Positions 17,903 through 26,801 of a stretch of 64,000 nt of DNA are shown here, piece after piece. The notes below the pieces were generated by a model. That model made no database searches. It worked only from the letters and a program-made list of their open reading frames with translations, and had not been told where the DNA came from. The stretch is from Mesorhizobium sp. B2-4-3 (GTDB lineage Bacteria; Pseudomonadota; Alphaproteobacteria; Rhizobiales; Rhizobiaceae): the NCBI RefSeq assembly GCF_006442815.1, contig NZ_VFVL01000012.1, forward strand, positions 89,965 to 153,964, given 5' to 3'. Position 1 is the first letter of the stretch; every line of letters begins with the position of its first letter. The position numbers and the translations under genes were made by a program.

Positions 17903-18630
17903 ACCAGCGCGGGTTTTTCGCCGCGCTTGATGATGCGGGTCTCGGGCGAGCCGATGATGATGCAGGTCGCCATGTCGGCCTTTTCCGCATCGGCGTCCGC
18001 CAGCAGGAAAACCTCGATGCGCTCGTCGGGCCGCCCGGCGGCGCGCCCGAAGATCACCGGCGTGGTGCCAGGCAGGATCGCCTTCAGGCATTCGAAGGCG
18101 CGGCCGAGCTGCCAGGGGCGAGCCTTGCTGATCGGGTTGTAGAGCGCGATGACGAAGCCGGCCCCGGCCGCCGCCAGCAGGCGCAACTCGATCAGGTCCC
18201 AAGGCTTCAGATTGTCGGACAGCGAGATGGCGCAGAAATCGTGGCCGAGCGGCGCGCCGATGCGAGCGGCGACCGCAAGCATGGCGGTGACGCCGGGTAC
18301 GACCGCGAGGTCGATGGCTCGCCATTCCTGCGGGCCCGCCTCAATCGCCTCGCAGACGGCCGCGGCCATGGCAAAGACGCCGGGATCGCCGCCTGAAACG
18401 ACGGCGACGCTATGGCCCTCGGCCGCCTTGGCCAGCGCTTCGTTGGAGCGGGCAAGCTCCTCGCGGTTGTCGGAAGCGATGCGAGTCTGGTCCGACCGCA
18501 GCTCCAGCCGGTCGAGATAGGGCTTGTAGCCATAGAAGAAGGAAGCCTCGGCGACGGCATTGGCAGCCTGCGGCGTGACTTGGTCGGCGTTGCCGGGCCC
18601 GAGGCCGATGACGGTGAGGCGGCCGCTCAT
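17866..18630 (-). CDS. cobJ: Precorrin-3B C17-methyltransferase
   Basis: This 254-residue SAM-dependent enzyme methylates C17 of precorrin-3B and causes ring contraction to precorrin-4. VIGLGPGNADQVTPQA is the N-terminal SAM loop. YKPYLDRL, SGGDPGVFAMAA and VIALYNPISKARPWQLG are typical of CobJ/CbiH. It follows cobI with an ATGA overlap. Its 3' end overlaps convergent cobK by 37 bp. Confidence 0.95.
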   Translation of the reverse strand: MSGRLTVIGLGPGNADQVTPQAANAVAEASFFYGYKPYLDRLELRSDQTRIASDNREELARSNEALAKAAEGHSVAVVSGGDPGVFAMAAAVCEAIEAGPQEWRAIDLAVVPGVTAMLAVAARIGAPLGHDFCAISLSDNLKPWDLIELRLLAAAGAGFVIALYNPISKARPWQLGRAFECLKAILPGTTPVIFGRAAGRPDERIEVFLLADADAEKADMATCIIIGSPETRIIKRGEKPALVYTPRSATGPKR

Positions 18631-19376
18631 GCTTTGGCTCCGGGGCGCGCCGACCAGCCCGCGACCAGCACGATGGCGAAATAGGGCGCCTTGTCGTCGG
18701 GCTTTTCGGCGAGCCGCATCGAGACGCTGCCCGGCATCGTGCCGCGCTCGACATAGACGGCTTTCGCCAGCTTGCCGGCCGCTTCCAGCGCGCGGCGGAT
18801 TTTCGGCAGGTTGCGGCCGACCTTCATGATCACCGCGGCATCGGTGTCGGCGAGGCGGCGGGTCAGCTCGAACTCACTCATCGTGCCCGGCAGCACGGTC
18901 AGCACATCGTCGCCCTGGACGATCGGCAGGCCAGTGGCGGACCAACAGCCGGACATGGCGGTGATGCCGGGGATGACCTCGGTCGGGAAGCGGTGCGCGA
19001 GGCGCACATGCAGATGCATGTAGGAGCCGTAGAACAGCGGATCGCCTTCCGACAGCACGGCCACCATCCTGCCGGCGCCAAGATGCTCGGCGACCTTGTC
19101 GGCCGACTGCTCGTAGAAATCGGCGATCTGCGTGCGGTAGTCGTCATGGTCCTTGTCGATCTCGGTCGTCACCGGATAGAGCAGCGGCAGCTCGATCATG
19201 TCCGGCCGGAAGCGCGCCTCGACGATGGCGCGGGCATTGCTGTTGTTGCCGCGCTTGGCGAAATAGGCGACGACGTCGGCCTCGGCCAGCGCGCGCGCCG
19301 CTTTCAGCGTCAGCAGTTCGGGGTCGCCCGGGCCGGTGCCGACGCCGACAAGACGGCCTTTCATGATCGCGTTCAC
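18627..19376 (-). CDS. cobI: Precorrin-2 C20-methyltransferase
   Basis: This 249-residue methylase converts precorrin-2 to precorrin-3A. GVGTGPGDPELLTLKAAR is the diagnostic N-terminal motif; YPVTTEIDKDHDDYRTQI and LSEGDPLFYGSYMHLH are also typical. The start overlaps the cobH stop (ATGA), and the stop overlaps the cobJ start. Both overlaps are consistent with a single polycistronic message. Confidence 0.95.
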   Translation of the reverse strand: MNAIMKGRLVGVGTGPGDPELLTLKAARALAEADVVAYFAKRGNNSNARAIVEARFRPDMIELPLLYPVTTEIDKDHDDYRTQIADFYEQSADKVAEHLGAGRMVAVLSEGDPLFYGSYMHLHVRLAHRFPTEVIPGITAMSGCWSATGLPIVQGDDVLTVLPGTMSEFELTRRLADTDAAVIMKVGRNLPKIRRALEAAGKLAKAVYVERGTMPGSVSMRLAEKPDDKAPYFAIVLVAGWSARPGAKA

Positions 19377-20005
19377 AGGCCGGGCCTCGCCAAGGAATTG
19401 AGCGCGGCGGCGGTCATGGCGCTGCCGCCCAGCCTGCCGCGCACGATGGCGTAGGGCACGCCATAGGAATTCTCGGCCAGCGCATCCTTGGATTCGGCGG
19501 CACCGACGAAACCTACCGGCATGCCGATGATCGCGGCCGGCTTCGGCGCGCCGTCGCGCAGCTTTTCAAGCAGATAGAAGAGCGCGGTCGGCGCGTTGCC
19601 GATGGCGACGACCGATCCGGCCATGCGATTTCCCCAAAGGTCGATCGCGGCGGCCGAGCGGGTGTTGCCGATTTCCCTGGCGATGTCATGCGTGCGCGGG
19701 TCGCGCAGCGTGCAGGTCACCTCGTTGCCGGCGGGCAGACGCGCACGGGTGACGCCGTGCGCCACCATCTCGGCATCGCAGAAAATCGGGGCGCCGGCGG
19801 CAAGCGCGGTGCGCGCCGCGGCGACGAAATCGCCGGAGAAGACGAAATGGCTAACTGCTTCGACCTGGCCGCAGGCATGGATCATGCGGATCGCGACATC
19901 GGCTTCCGCCTCGGAGAAGCGCGACAGGTCCGCCTCGGCGCGGATGATGGCGAAAGAGCGCTCGTAGATCGCCATCCCGTCATGGATATAGTCGTAGGCG
20001 GCCAT
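19373..20005 (-). CDS. cobH: Precorrin-8X methylmutase
   Basis: This 210-residue isomerase moves the C11 methyl to C12, turning precorrin-8X into hydrogenobyrinate. RMIHACGQVEAVSHFVFS contains the catalytic histidine. FCDAEMVAHGVTRARLP and IGMPVGFVGAAESKDAL are family hallmarks. Its start immediately follows the cobG stop (20006-20008). Confidence 0.96.
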   Translation of the reverse strand: MAAYDYIHDGMAIYERSFAIIRAEADLSRFSEAEADVAIRMIHACGQVEAVSHFVFSGDFVAAARTALAAGAPIFCDAEMVAHGVTRARLPAGNEVTCTLRDPRTHDIAREIGNTRSAAAIDLWGNRMAGSVVAIGNAPTALFYLLEKLRDGAPKPAAIIGMPVGFVGAAESKDALAENSYGVPYAIVRGRLGGSAMTAAALNSLARPGL

Positions 20006-21493
20006 TCACTGGTTCCGTCGATAGAGTTCGGCGAGGCCGGCAGCGCCAAGCCTTGCCAGGCAGGCAGCGACGGTTTCGCCCTGATGTCTTTGCGCGCGCA
20101 TGGCGGCAAGGATGCCGGCGACCCCGCGCGCGGCGTCATAGCCCGGCCTGTACGCGGCAGGAAGGGCCTTTGCCGTCCCGTCCACGACAAGTCCGGCTCC
20201 GTTTTCGTCGCCGACCAGGGTCAGTGCCGCCGTGCCGGGATGCGCGCAGCCCTTGGCGCAGCCGGAAACGTGGAGGGTAAGCGAGGCGTCGAGGAGGTCG
20301 GGGCTTTGCTTTGCGATCATCTCGGCGATGGCGCGCGTGGCGATGCGGCCGGACGCGCAAGCCGGCGTGCCGGGGCAGGCGGCGATGCGGATGCGTGGGT
20401 CCGTGGGGTCGGTGACGAAGCCGAGGGTCGCGGCGGAGGTCTGCAGGGAGGAGGGGATGGAGAGGCCGAGGAACAACAAGGCGCGGCCTGGGGCGAGGCG
20501 GATTTCGGTCGCGCCGAGGTTTGAGGCTTGGGTGGCGAGTTCGATGAGGGACTGCGCCGGCATGCTGCCGAAGGGCAGGGCGATGCCGAGGGCTATGCCT
20601 TTATCAACGTCGAAAAGGCCAATCGGCGAGCGAGGGCGTTCTACGGCGCCCCCCTCTGTCCCGCCGGACATCTCCCCCACAAGGGGGGAGATCGACCTAC
20701 CGCCGACGACTCCGCCGATCGCGGGCGTTGAAACATGAGGGTTCGCTGCCGAGAGGGAGCCGGCGTTGAAACGGCTAATCTCCCCCCTTGTGGGGGAGAT
20801 GTCCGGCAGGACAGAGGGGGGCGCGAAGGAATGCCAGCCTGCGAGAGACGCTAATTGCCGCTCCGACAGATCCCGGGTGTGCGCCTCGCGCCCTTTTTCA
20901 GCGACCATCCTGAGAGCCGCGACGACAATGTCGCGGGCGGCATCTTCATCGACTGTCGCGAGTGGCTTTGCACTCCGTGCGTCGCCGGCAATCGATACGC
21001 TCCACTGGACGCTAGTGCCGGTCCGCACCGCCTTCAGCCTCACGTCAGCCGTCACGGCATCCATCGTCAGCTGTCCGCCGCCGTCGACAACCACCGACAC
21101 CTTCGGTCCCAGCCTCGCCGTCAGCTCGGCCTCCTCGATCGCCGCCCTGATCCGCTCCGCCATTGGGCGCGGATCGGCGATCTCTTCCGGGTCGATACCC
21201 GCAAGCGGCGCCGTCTCGACCGGCACTCCCGTCCGCACCTCGATCCCCAGCGCATCCACCTCCGCCGCCAGCAGCCGCGCGCTTTCGGCTGTCAAACCGC
21301 GTATCTGCAGGCTGCCGCGCGCGGTCACTTCCATGATGCCGTTGCCGTGGCGCAGAGCGGATTCGCTGAGCCCGATCAGCGACTTCGGCGAAATTCCTCC
21401 AGCGACCGGGTCGAGCCGCACGAGCAGCCCGTCGCCGGTCTGCATCGGCGCGCTCAGCGCAGGGCAGGCACCGCGGCGCGAGAAGGCGTTCAT
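20006..21493 (-). CDS. cobG: Precorrin-3B synthase (CobG) with in-frame repeat insertion
   Basis: This protein of about 495 residues is a sulfite/nitrite-reductase-like monooxygenase that makes precorrin-3B with O2, so it marks the aerobic pathway. A 4Fe-4S/sirohaem-type cluster is suggested by CPGTPACASG and HVSGCAKGCAHPG. The start is ATG 21491-21493 (MNAFSRRGACPALS), overlapping the cobN stop by ATGA. A 173-bp palindromic repeat at 20649-20821 adds about 58 residues between the two halves, including APPSVLPDISPTRGEI and ISPLVGEMSGGTEGG, which have no place in the fold. Confidence 0.93.
   Translation of the reverse strand: MNAFSRRGACPALSAPMQTGDGLLVRLDPVAGGISPKSLIGLSESALRHGNGIMEVTARGSLQIRGLTAESARLLAAEVDALGIEVRTGVPVETAPLAGIDPEEIADPRPMAERIRAAIEEAELTARLGPKVSVVVDGGGQLTMDAVTADVRLKAVRTGTSVQWSVSIAGDARSAKPLATVDEDAARDIVVAALRMVAEKGREAHTRDLSERQLASLAGWHSFAPPSVLPDISPTRGEISRFNAGSLSAANPHVSTPAIGGVVGGRSISPLVGEMSGGTEGGAVERPRSPIGLFDVDKGIALGIALPFGSMPAQSLIELATQASNLGATEIRLAPGRALLFLGLSIPSSLQTSAATLGFVTDPTDPRIRIAACPGTPACASGRIATRAIAEMIAKQSPDLLDASLTLHVSGCAKGCAHPGTAALTLVGDENGAGLVVDGTAKALPAAYRPGYDAARGVAGILAAMRAQRHQGETVAACLARLGAAGLAELYRRNQ
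20649..20821. repeat. Palindromic repeat inside cobG
   Basis: Inverted copies of about 44 bp sit at the two ends. The left begins CCCCCCTCTGTCC and includes TCTCCCCCACAAGGGGGGAG; the right ends GGACAGAGGGGGG. About 85 bp of spacer lies between. It is the same family as the element in cobN and reads in the same protein frame. Confidence 0.9.
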
Positions 21494-24400
21494 GCCGCCA
21501 CCCCGCCTGCCTGGGCCTCGGCAATCAGCGCGGCCAGATCGTCGTCGATGGAATTCCTGAGCGGATGCCAAAGTCCGCGTCGCCGCGCGGCGAGGAACCG
21601 CTCCGCGATGACCTTGGCCGCCGCCGGGTTCTCGCGCAGGATGAACGCGCGGACGTCCGGGTCGCCAACATAGGCGTCGTGCACCGCCTCGATCAGCGCG
21701 CCTGAAATGGCATGCGTGGTCTCGGCGAAGCCGACCAGACGGTCGACCGTTTCGGCGAATTCCGAGGCGCCGCGCGGGCCGTGGCGCATCTGGCCGGCGA
21801 TGAAGCGCGGGTTGACGGCGCGGGCCCGCACGACGCGGGACACGGCTTCGCCGACCGAACGCGGTTTTGGCTTGTTCGGGTCGGTGGTGTCGAGCACGAT
21901 GACGTCGGCATTCCTGCCAAGTGCTGCAAGGGCGGCCGAAAACCCGCCGATGAAGGCGACATCGGCCGAACCTTCGAGGATGTCGCGGCCCGGATCGTCG
22001 CCGGTATGGACGAGGAGATCGGCTTCGGCGATCCGTCCCTCGAAAGCGCCGGGCGCCGAGATCGCTTCGCCGTCGGCGCCGCCATAGGCGTGCGATGTGG
22101 CATCGAGATAGGCGCGGCCGATCTCCTCGCGCGCCCCCCATTCGCCGCGCGACAGAAGGTCCTCGACGCCGGCGCCATAGGTGCCGGGCGAGGTGCCGAA
22201 AATGCGCGGGCCGATCTTCCCCAGAGCGCGCGTCGCCGCGGCAAGCGGGTTCTCAGTATCGTCCTCGTCGCGGCTGGCGACGGCGTTGGCGGCGGCGTCG
22301 ATCAGCGCGATCTGGGTCGGAAACATGTCGCGGAACAGGCCGGAAATGCGCCAGGTGACGTCGACGCGCGGGCGGCCGAGCGCGGCCGGCGGCAGCACCT
22401 CGATGCCGGTGACGCGGCCGGTGGCGGCATCCCATTGCGGCCGGCAGCCCATCAGCGCCAAGCCTTGCGCGATCTCCTCGCCGCCGGTGCGCAAGGAGGC
22501 CGAGCCCCAAAGGTCGATGACCAGCGAGCGCGGCCAGTCGCCGTGACTCTGCATATAGCTGCGCACCACTTCCTCTGCTGCCGCCTGGCCGAGATCATAA
22601 GCGGTCGGCGTCGGCATGGTGCGCGGATCGGAGGTGAAGAGGTTGCGGCCGGTGGGCAGCACGTCGGAGCGGCCGCGCGCCGGCGCGCCGGCGGGACCTG
22701 CCTTGATGTGGCGGCCATCGAGCGCGGCGAGCAGGGCAGACTTCTCGGCTTCGGCGCTTTGCCGGCGCAGTGGATCGGCTTCGTCCTCCGGCGCGCGGCC
22801 ATAGACATGCAGCCCGTCCTTGACGGCGAAATCCTTGAGGTCGCAAAGCCAGGCGTCGATGCGGCGCAGCGCTTCGTCCGGAGCGTCTGTGCCGGCAACG
22901 CCGGCTTCGGAGGCGAGGCCAGTCTTTTGCGCCGTCTCGACGATCAGCCTAGCCAGACGGTCGCGGCGGCGGCGGTCGAGGCCGTCGGCCTGGGCATATT
23001 CGTCGACCAGCCTTTCGAGCTTCTGTTGGCCCTCGTCGAGGCCGGCGCCGGTCAGCGGCGGCGGCAGATGGCCGAGCGTGACGGCCGAGATGCGGCGCTT
23101 GGCCTGCGCCGCCTCGCCTGGATTGGAGACGATGAAGGGGTAGATGACCGGCAGCGATCCAGTGACGATCTCGGGGAAGCAGGCGTCGGAGAGCGCCACC
23201 GTCTTGCCCGGCAGCCATTCGAGCGTGCCATGCGCGCCGACATGGATGATGGCATGCGCGCCGAGCGATTTCTGCAGCCAGAGGCCGAAGGCGATCAACT
23301 CGTGGCGCGGGGGCAGCGTCGGGTCGTGGTAGTCGGCGCGGCGGTCGGCCGAGCGGCCGCGGTCAGGGGCCAGCGCCACGGTGACGTTGCCGAAGGTTGC
23401 GGCGCGGAAGGGGAATTTTGAGGTTGGCGCTTGAACACCCCCCTCTGTCCTACCGGACATCTCCCCCGCAAGGGGGGAGATTGGCAGTTCCGGCGAAGGT
23501 GCCATTCCTGCAACTCCGACAATTGGCGAAAGCGGTCGCGACAGATCAATCTCCCCCCTTGCGGGGGAGATGTCCGGCAGGACAGAGGGGGGTGCCTCGC
23601 GCCAACCTATCCGTTCTGCCTTGCCCCACACAGCCTCTACTGCATCGCGCGCTACCTCCGGCAGATCTGCCGAAAGGGCGAGATAATCCGTCAAGGCAAG
23701 GCCAAGCCCACCAACCTCCAACACATCCAGCAATCCCCGCGGCGATAGCGGAATCGCTTCAACCGCATAGCCCTGTTCCTTCAGGTCATGCAGCATCGCA
23801 AGCACACTCGACGGCACATCAAGCCCGACGGCATAGCCGGTCCGTCCAGGCGCGCTCGGATAATCCGGGATCAGGATGGCAAGCTTGCGCTCGGCCCGCT
23901 CGGTCCGCTGCAGGCGGATAAACGCGGCGATGCGTCTGCCGACCTGCTCGACGCGATCGGCCTCCGGCCGGTTGGCGAAGGCGCGGAAGGCAAGCGCCGG
24001 ATCGGTTTCGACCTCGCCCTTGAACGAGATCGCGCCGGCGAGGATGCGGCCGTCGAGCTCGGGCAATACGACATGCATGGCGAGATCGGCGGGCGGCAGG
24101 CCGCGCTGGTTCTTCTCCCAGACCTCGCGCCGGGTGGTGGCGACGATGACCTGGAACACCGGAACGCCGGCGCGGTCGAACAGGGTTTCGGCGCCGGGTT
24201 CGGCGCCGGAGGCGAAGGCCGTGGCGGTGACGATGGCGGCGGGGTTCAGCGAGGTGAGGGCGGCTTCAACGAAGGCCAGGGATGCCGCGTCTTTGAGGCT
24301 GGAGACGAAGATGGGTATTGGCGCCATGCCTTGCGAGCGCAAGGCGGCAACGAGCGCATCGATGGGCGCGACATCTGCGGCGAGCAGCATGGAGCGATAG

Positions 24401-25044
24401 AAGAGAATTGGGATAACGGGGGCGCCGATATTGTCGACGTCGAGTTCCGTCGGATCGCCAGCCTTGGATAGCGCTGGCTTGTCGATAACTCCCAGGCCCG
24501 GCTGATAGAATCCCGCCTTCGGCACACTGACCGCGTCAGCCACGGCCGCATCTGTCCCAGCCAGCCGCGCCAGCCTTTGCACCAGCGCGCTCATATTGGC
24601 CGGCCCGCCCTCGCGGAAATAGCCGAGCAGCGCGTCGAGCTCGGGGCGCGGCAGCGTGGAAGCCTCGATCAGCCGCTGGTCCTCGTCATGGCTCTCGCCG
24701 GGCAGCAGCGCCAGCTTGATGCCGCGCTCGCGCGCGACCGCCGCGAGCTGGTCGCAGCCGTAACGCCACCACTCATAGCCGCCGAGGATGCGCACCAGGA
24801 CGACCCTGGCGTGGCGGGCGACGCTGTCGATCCACAGGTCTACCGACATCGGATGGCGAAGGTCGCGAAGGGCCGCCAGCCGCATCGAGGGCAGCCGCGC
24901 GGCATCGGCCTTCCAGGCGGCGGCCAGACCGGCGAGGTCGCTGTCGGTGAAGGACAGCGCCACGACATCCGCAGGGGTCTGCCTGAGGTCGACCGGCTCG
25001 GCGAGATCGTCGAGCGAAGCGGATGTGGTGGTGAGGATATGCAT
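21490..25044 (-). CDS. cobN: Cobaltochelatase large subunit CobN with in-frame repeat insertion
   Basis: The 1184-residue protein belongs to the CobN/Mg-chelatase H family, the ATP-dependent cobaltochelatase subunit that binds hydrogenobyrinate a,c-diamide and inserts Co2+. Typical stretches are HVGAHGTLEWLPGK, DLWGSASLRTGGEEIAQGL and TFGTSPGTYGAG-like GTSPGTYGAGVEDLL. Its AAA+ partners (CobS/CobT of the chelatase) are not in the window. The start ATG 25042-25044 gives MHILTTTSASLDD. A 155-bp repeat at 23438-23592 adds about 52 residues near residue 500, containing APPSVLPDISPARGEI and ISPLAGEMSGRTEGG. It follows cobW by 18 bp. Confidence 0.95.
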   Translation of the reverse strand: MHILTTTSASLDDLAEPVDLRQTPADVVALSFTDSDLAGLAAAWKADAARLPSMRLAALRDLRHPMSVDLWIDSVARHARVVLVRILGGYEWWRYGCDQLAAVARERGIKLALLPGESHDEDQRLIEASTLPRPELDALLGYFREGGPANMSALVQRLARLAGTDAAVADAVSVPKAGFYQPGLGVIDKPALSKAGDPTELDVDNIGAPVIPILFYRSMLLAADVAPIDALVAALRSQGMAPIPIFVSSLKDAASLAFVEAALTSLNPAAIVTATAFASGAEPGAETLFDRAGVPVFQVIVATTRREVWEKNQRGLPPADLAMHVVLPELDGRILAGAISFKGEVETDPALAFRAFANRPEADRVEQVGRRIAAFIRLQRTERAERKLAILIPDYPSAPGRTGYAVGLDVPSSVLAMLHDLKEQGYAVEAIPLSPRGLLDVLEVGGLGLALTDYLALSADLPEVARDAVEAVWGKAERIGWREAPPSVLPDISPARGEIDLSRPLSPIVGVAGMAPSPELPISPLAGEMSGRTEGGVQAPTSKFPFRAATFGNVTVALAPDRGRSADRRADYHDPTLPPRHELIAFGLWLQKSLGAHAIIHVGAHGTLEWLPGKTVALSDACFPEIVTGSLPVIYPFIVSNPGEAAQAKRRISAVTLGHLPPPLTGAGLDEGQQKLERLVDEYAQADGLDRRRRDRLARLIVETAQKTGLASEAGVAGTDAPDEALRRIDAWLCDLKDFAVKDGLHVYGRAPEDEADPLRRQSAEAEKSALLAALDGRHIKAGPAGAPARGRSDVLPTGRNLFTSDPRTMPTPTAYDLGQAAAEEVVRSYMQSHGDWPRSLVIDLWGSASLRTGGEEIAQGLALMGCRPQWDAATGRVTGIEVLPPAALGRPRVDVTWRISGLFRDMFPTQIALIDAAANAVASRDEDDTENPLAAATRALGKIGPRIFGTSPGTYGAGVEDLLSRGEWGAREEIGRAYLDATSHAYGGADGEAISAPGAFEGRIAEADLLVHTGDDPGRDILEGSADVAFIGGFSAALAALGRNADVIVLDTTDPNKPKPRSVGEAVSRVVRARAVNPRFIAGQMRHGPRGASEFAETVDRLVGFAETTHAISGALIEAVHDAYVGDPDVRAFILRENPAAAKVIAERFLAARRRGLWHPLRNSIDDDLAALIAEAQAGGVAA
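23438..23592. repeat. Palindromic repeat inside cobN
   Basis: The ends are inverted copies beginning CCCCCCTCTGTCC and ending GGACAGAGGGGGG. The internal arms are TCTCCCCCGCAAGGGGGGAG-like. It is closely related to the cobG insertion and read in the same frame, giving near-identical peptides at both ends. Confidence 0.9.
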
Positions 25045-25062
25045 CGCTTTTTGGTGTTAGCC

Positions 25063-26100
25063 TCAGCCGGCGAGGATACGCTCGATCGCCGGGCGGTTCA
25101 GCCCCTTGAGACCGATGACGACCAGCCGCGAGCGGCGATCGTCCTCGGCCGTCCAGGCGCGGTCGTAATAGTGGTTGACGCGCGGGCCGACGGCCTGGAG
25201 CAGGAGGCGCATCGGCTTGCCGCCGACCTCGACGAAGCCTTTGACGCGCAACACATTTTCCTGCTCGGCGGCAAGGGCGACGCGCTTGGCCAGCTCATCC
25301 GGGTTGGAAATCGCGGGGATGTCGAGGACGAAAGAATCGAAATCGTCATGCTCATGGTCGAGCTCATCGTCGTGATGGGTCTTGCGGTTCTCGATGTCGT
25401 CCTCCACCGCAAGGCCAAGGCCGAGCAGCACCGACGGATCGACCTTGCCCTGAGTTGTCGGCACGACCTTGACGGCGCGCGCGACATGCTCGCCGATGAC
25501 GGCGTTGGCGCGGGCGGAGCCCGCCGCGTCCATCAAATCGCTCTTCGACAGGATGATCAGGTCTGCGCACGCGATCTGGTCCTCGAACACCTCTTCGACC
25601 GGATCGTCATGGTCGAGCGTCACGTCCGCGGCGCGCTGCGCCTGGAGGGCAACCATGTCGGAAGCGACACGGCCGTCGGCCAGCGCCGGACCGTCGACCA
25701 CGGCAATGACGCCATCGACCGTCACGCGGCTCTTCACCGTCGGCCACTGAAAGGCTTGGACGAGCGGCTTCGGCAAAGCGAGGCCGGAAGTCTCGATCAG
25801 GATGTGGTCGACCTTGGGGTTGAGCGACAGGATCTGGTCGAGCGCCGGCACGAAATCGTCGGCGACGGTGCAGCAGATGCAGCCATTGGCAAGCTCGACG
25901 ATGTTTTCTTCTGGACAGGAGTCGACGCCGCAGCCTTTGAGAATCTCGCCGTCGATGCCGACATCGCCGAACTCGTTGACGATAATCGCCAGCCGCTTGC
26001 CCTTGGCGTTCTCGAGCAGGTTGCGGATCAGCGTCGTCTTGCCGGCGCCGAGGAAGCCGGTGACGACGGTGCAGGGAACACGGGAAACGGATGCGTTCAT
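25063..26100 (-). CDS. cobW: CobW GTPase, putative metallochaperone
   Basis: This G3E-family GTPase of about 345 residues has Walker A GFLGAGKTT near residue 17, the metal-binding NGCICC motif, ILSKSDLMD as the guanine-specificity motif, and a His/Asp-rich linker (KTHHDDELDHEHDD) before the C-terminal CobW_C domain. CobW proteins are thought to deliver cobalt to CobN; the gene order DUF1636-cobW-cobN fits this. The start is ATG 26098-26100 (MNASVSRVP), just after the DUF1636 stop. Longer frames are unsupported. Confidence 0.95.
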   Translation of the reverse strand: MNASVSRVPCTVVTGFLGAGKTTLIRNLLENAKGKRLAIIVNEFGDVGIDGEILKGCGVDSCPEENIVELANGCICCTVADDFVPALDQILSLNPKVDHILIETSGLALPKPLVQAFQWPTVKSRVTVDGVIAVVDGPALADGRVASDMVALQAQRAADVTLDHDDPVEEVFEDQIACADLIILSKSDLMDAAGSARANAVIGEHVARAVKVVPTTQGKVDPSVLLGLGLAVEDDIENRKTHHDDELDHEHDDFDSFVLDIPAISNPDELAKRVALAAEQENVLRVKGFVEVGGKPMRLLLQAVGPRVNHYYDRAWTAEDDRRSRLVVIGLKGLNRPAIERILAG

Positions 26101-26102
26101 GG

Positions 26103-26528
26103 TCAGTCCTTCAGCATGTCGAGAGGAGGGATGCGGGCAACTAGGCCGCGCTTGAGGGAATCGGGCCGGCCGCGCCAGGGGATCAGGCCGTCGGTCGAGG
26201 TGGCGAAGAGTTTCGCGCCGGCGATGAGGTCGGCGCCGCTGGTGGTCTCCAGGTCGCCGAAAACGTAGCTCCAGCAGCCGTCGCGCAGCAGCGCGGCGCT
26301 CAGCCGGCGCTTGCAGTTGCCGAGGCATTCGACGGTACGGATGTTGATCTTTTCGCCGGAAGCAGCCCGGCGCGCGTCTTCGGCCAACAAGGCGCCGGCG
26401 CGCGGATGGGCATCGGACCCGGTCTCGTCGCGGCAAGAGGAGCAGACGATGACGGTCACGCCGGCTAGCGCGTCGGGCTCGGACGAAATATCCGCACTAT
26501 TTGCCGGGAAACTGCCGTTGCGATCCAA
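26103..26528 (-). CDS. DUF1636 protein (CobW-associated, Cys-rich)
   Basis: This small protein of about 141 residues is of the DUF1636 type often found beside cobW. Cysteine pairs VCSSCRDE and VECLGNCKRR resemble thioredoxin-like 2Fe-2S ferredoxins or metal sites, so a role in metal handling for cobalt insertion is plausible but unproven. The start is a TTG at 26526-26528, chosen because AAGGAG lies about 7 nt upstream. An internal GTG at 26457-26459 would give the conserved core directly. It is the first gene after the B12 riboswitch. Confidence 0.82.
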   Translation of the reverse strand: MDRNGSFPANSADISSEPDALAGVTVIVCSSCRDETGSDAHPRAGALLAEDARRAASGEKINIRTVECLGNCKRRLSAALLRDGCWSYVFGDLETTSGADLIAGAKLFATSTDGLIPWRGRPDSLKRGLVARIPPLDMLKD

Positions 26529-26583
26529 AACCAGGCTCCTTGCCCGGAAAACCCGCCGGGCATTCGGATACTTAAAGTCTCAG

Positions 26584-26790
26584 ACGGCAGGTCTCCTGGC
26601 TCGCGAGTCGTCGCCTTGAATGCCGCCTTCCCGGGAACATCCCAGTGGTTTTCGGCCGGGGCTCGTCGCTTACAGTTGCGGGGACAGCCGCGGATTTGGG
26701 TTTTTGACCCGCACCGCATTCCCTCTTGGCTCCTCCCTTTGCCGGGAGAAGACCGTCTGCGGCGGATTTAGGCTTACGGCCGGGTGCCTG
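26584..26790 (-). promoter_or_regulatory. Cobalamin (AdoCbl) riboswitch
   Basis: Read on the minus strand, the leader carries the conserved B12 box AGCCAGGAGACCTGCC (26586-26601). Further upstream are GCTGTCCCCGCAACTGTAAG, the CCACTGGGA segment and GGGAAGGCG, in the order of cobalamin riboswitches. It ends about 55 nt before the DUF1636 start. It should repress the whole downstream cob message when adenosylcobalamin is plentiful. The 5' boundary is approximate. Confidence 0.95.
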
Positions 26791-26801
26791 TCAACGCGCA
26801 G

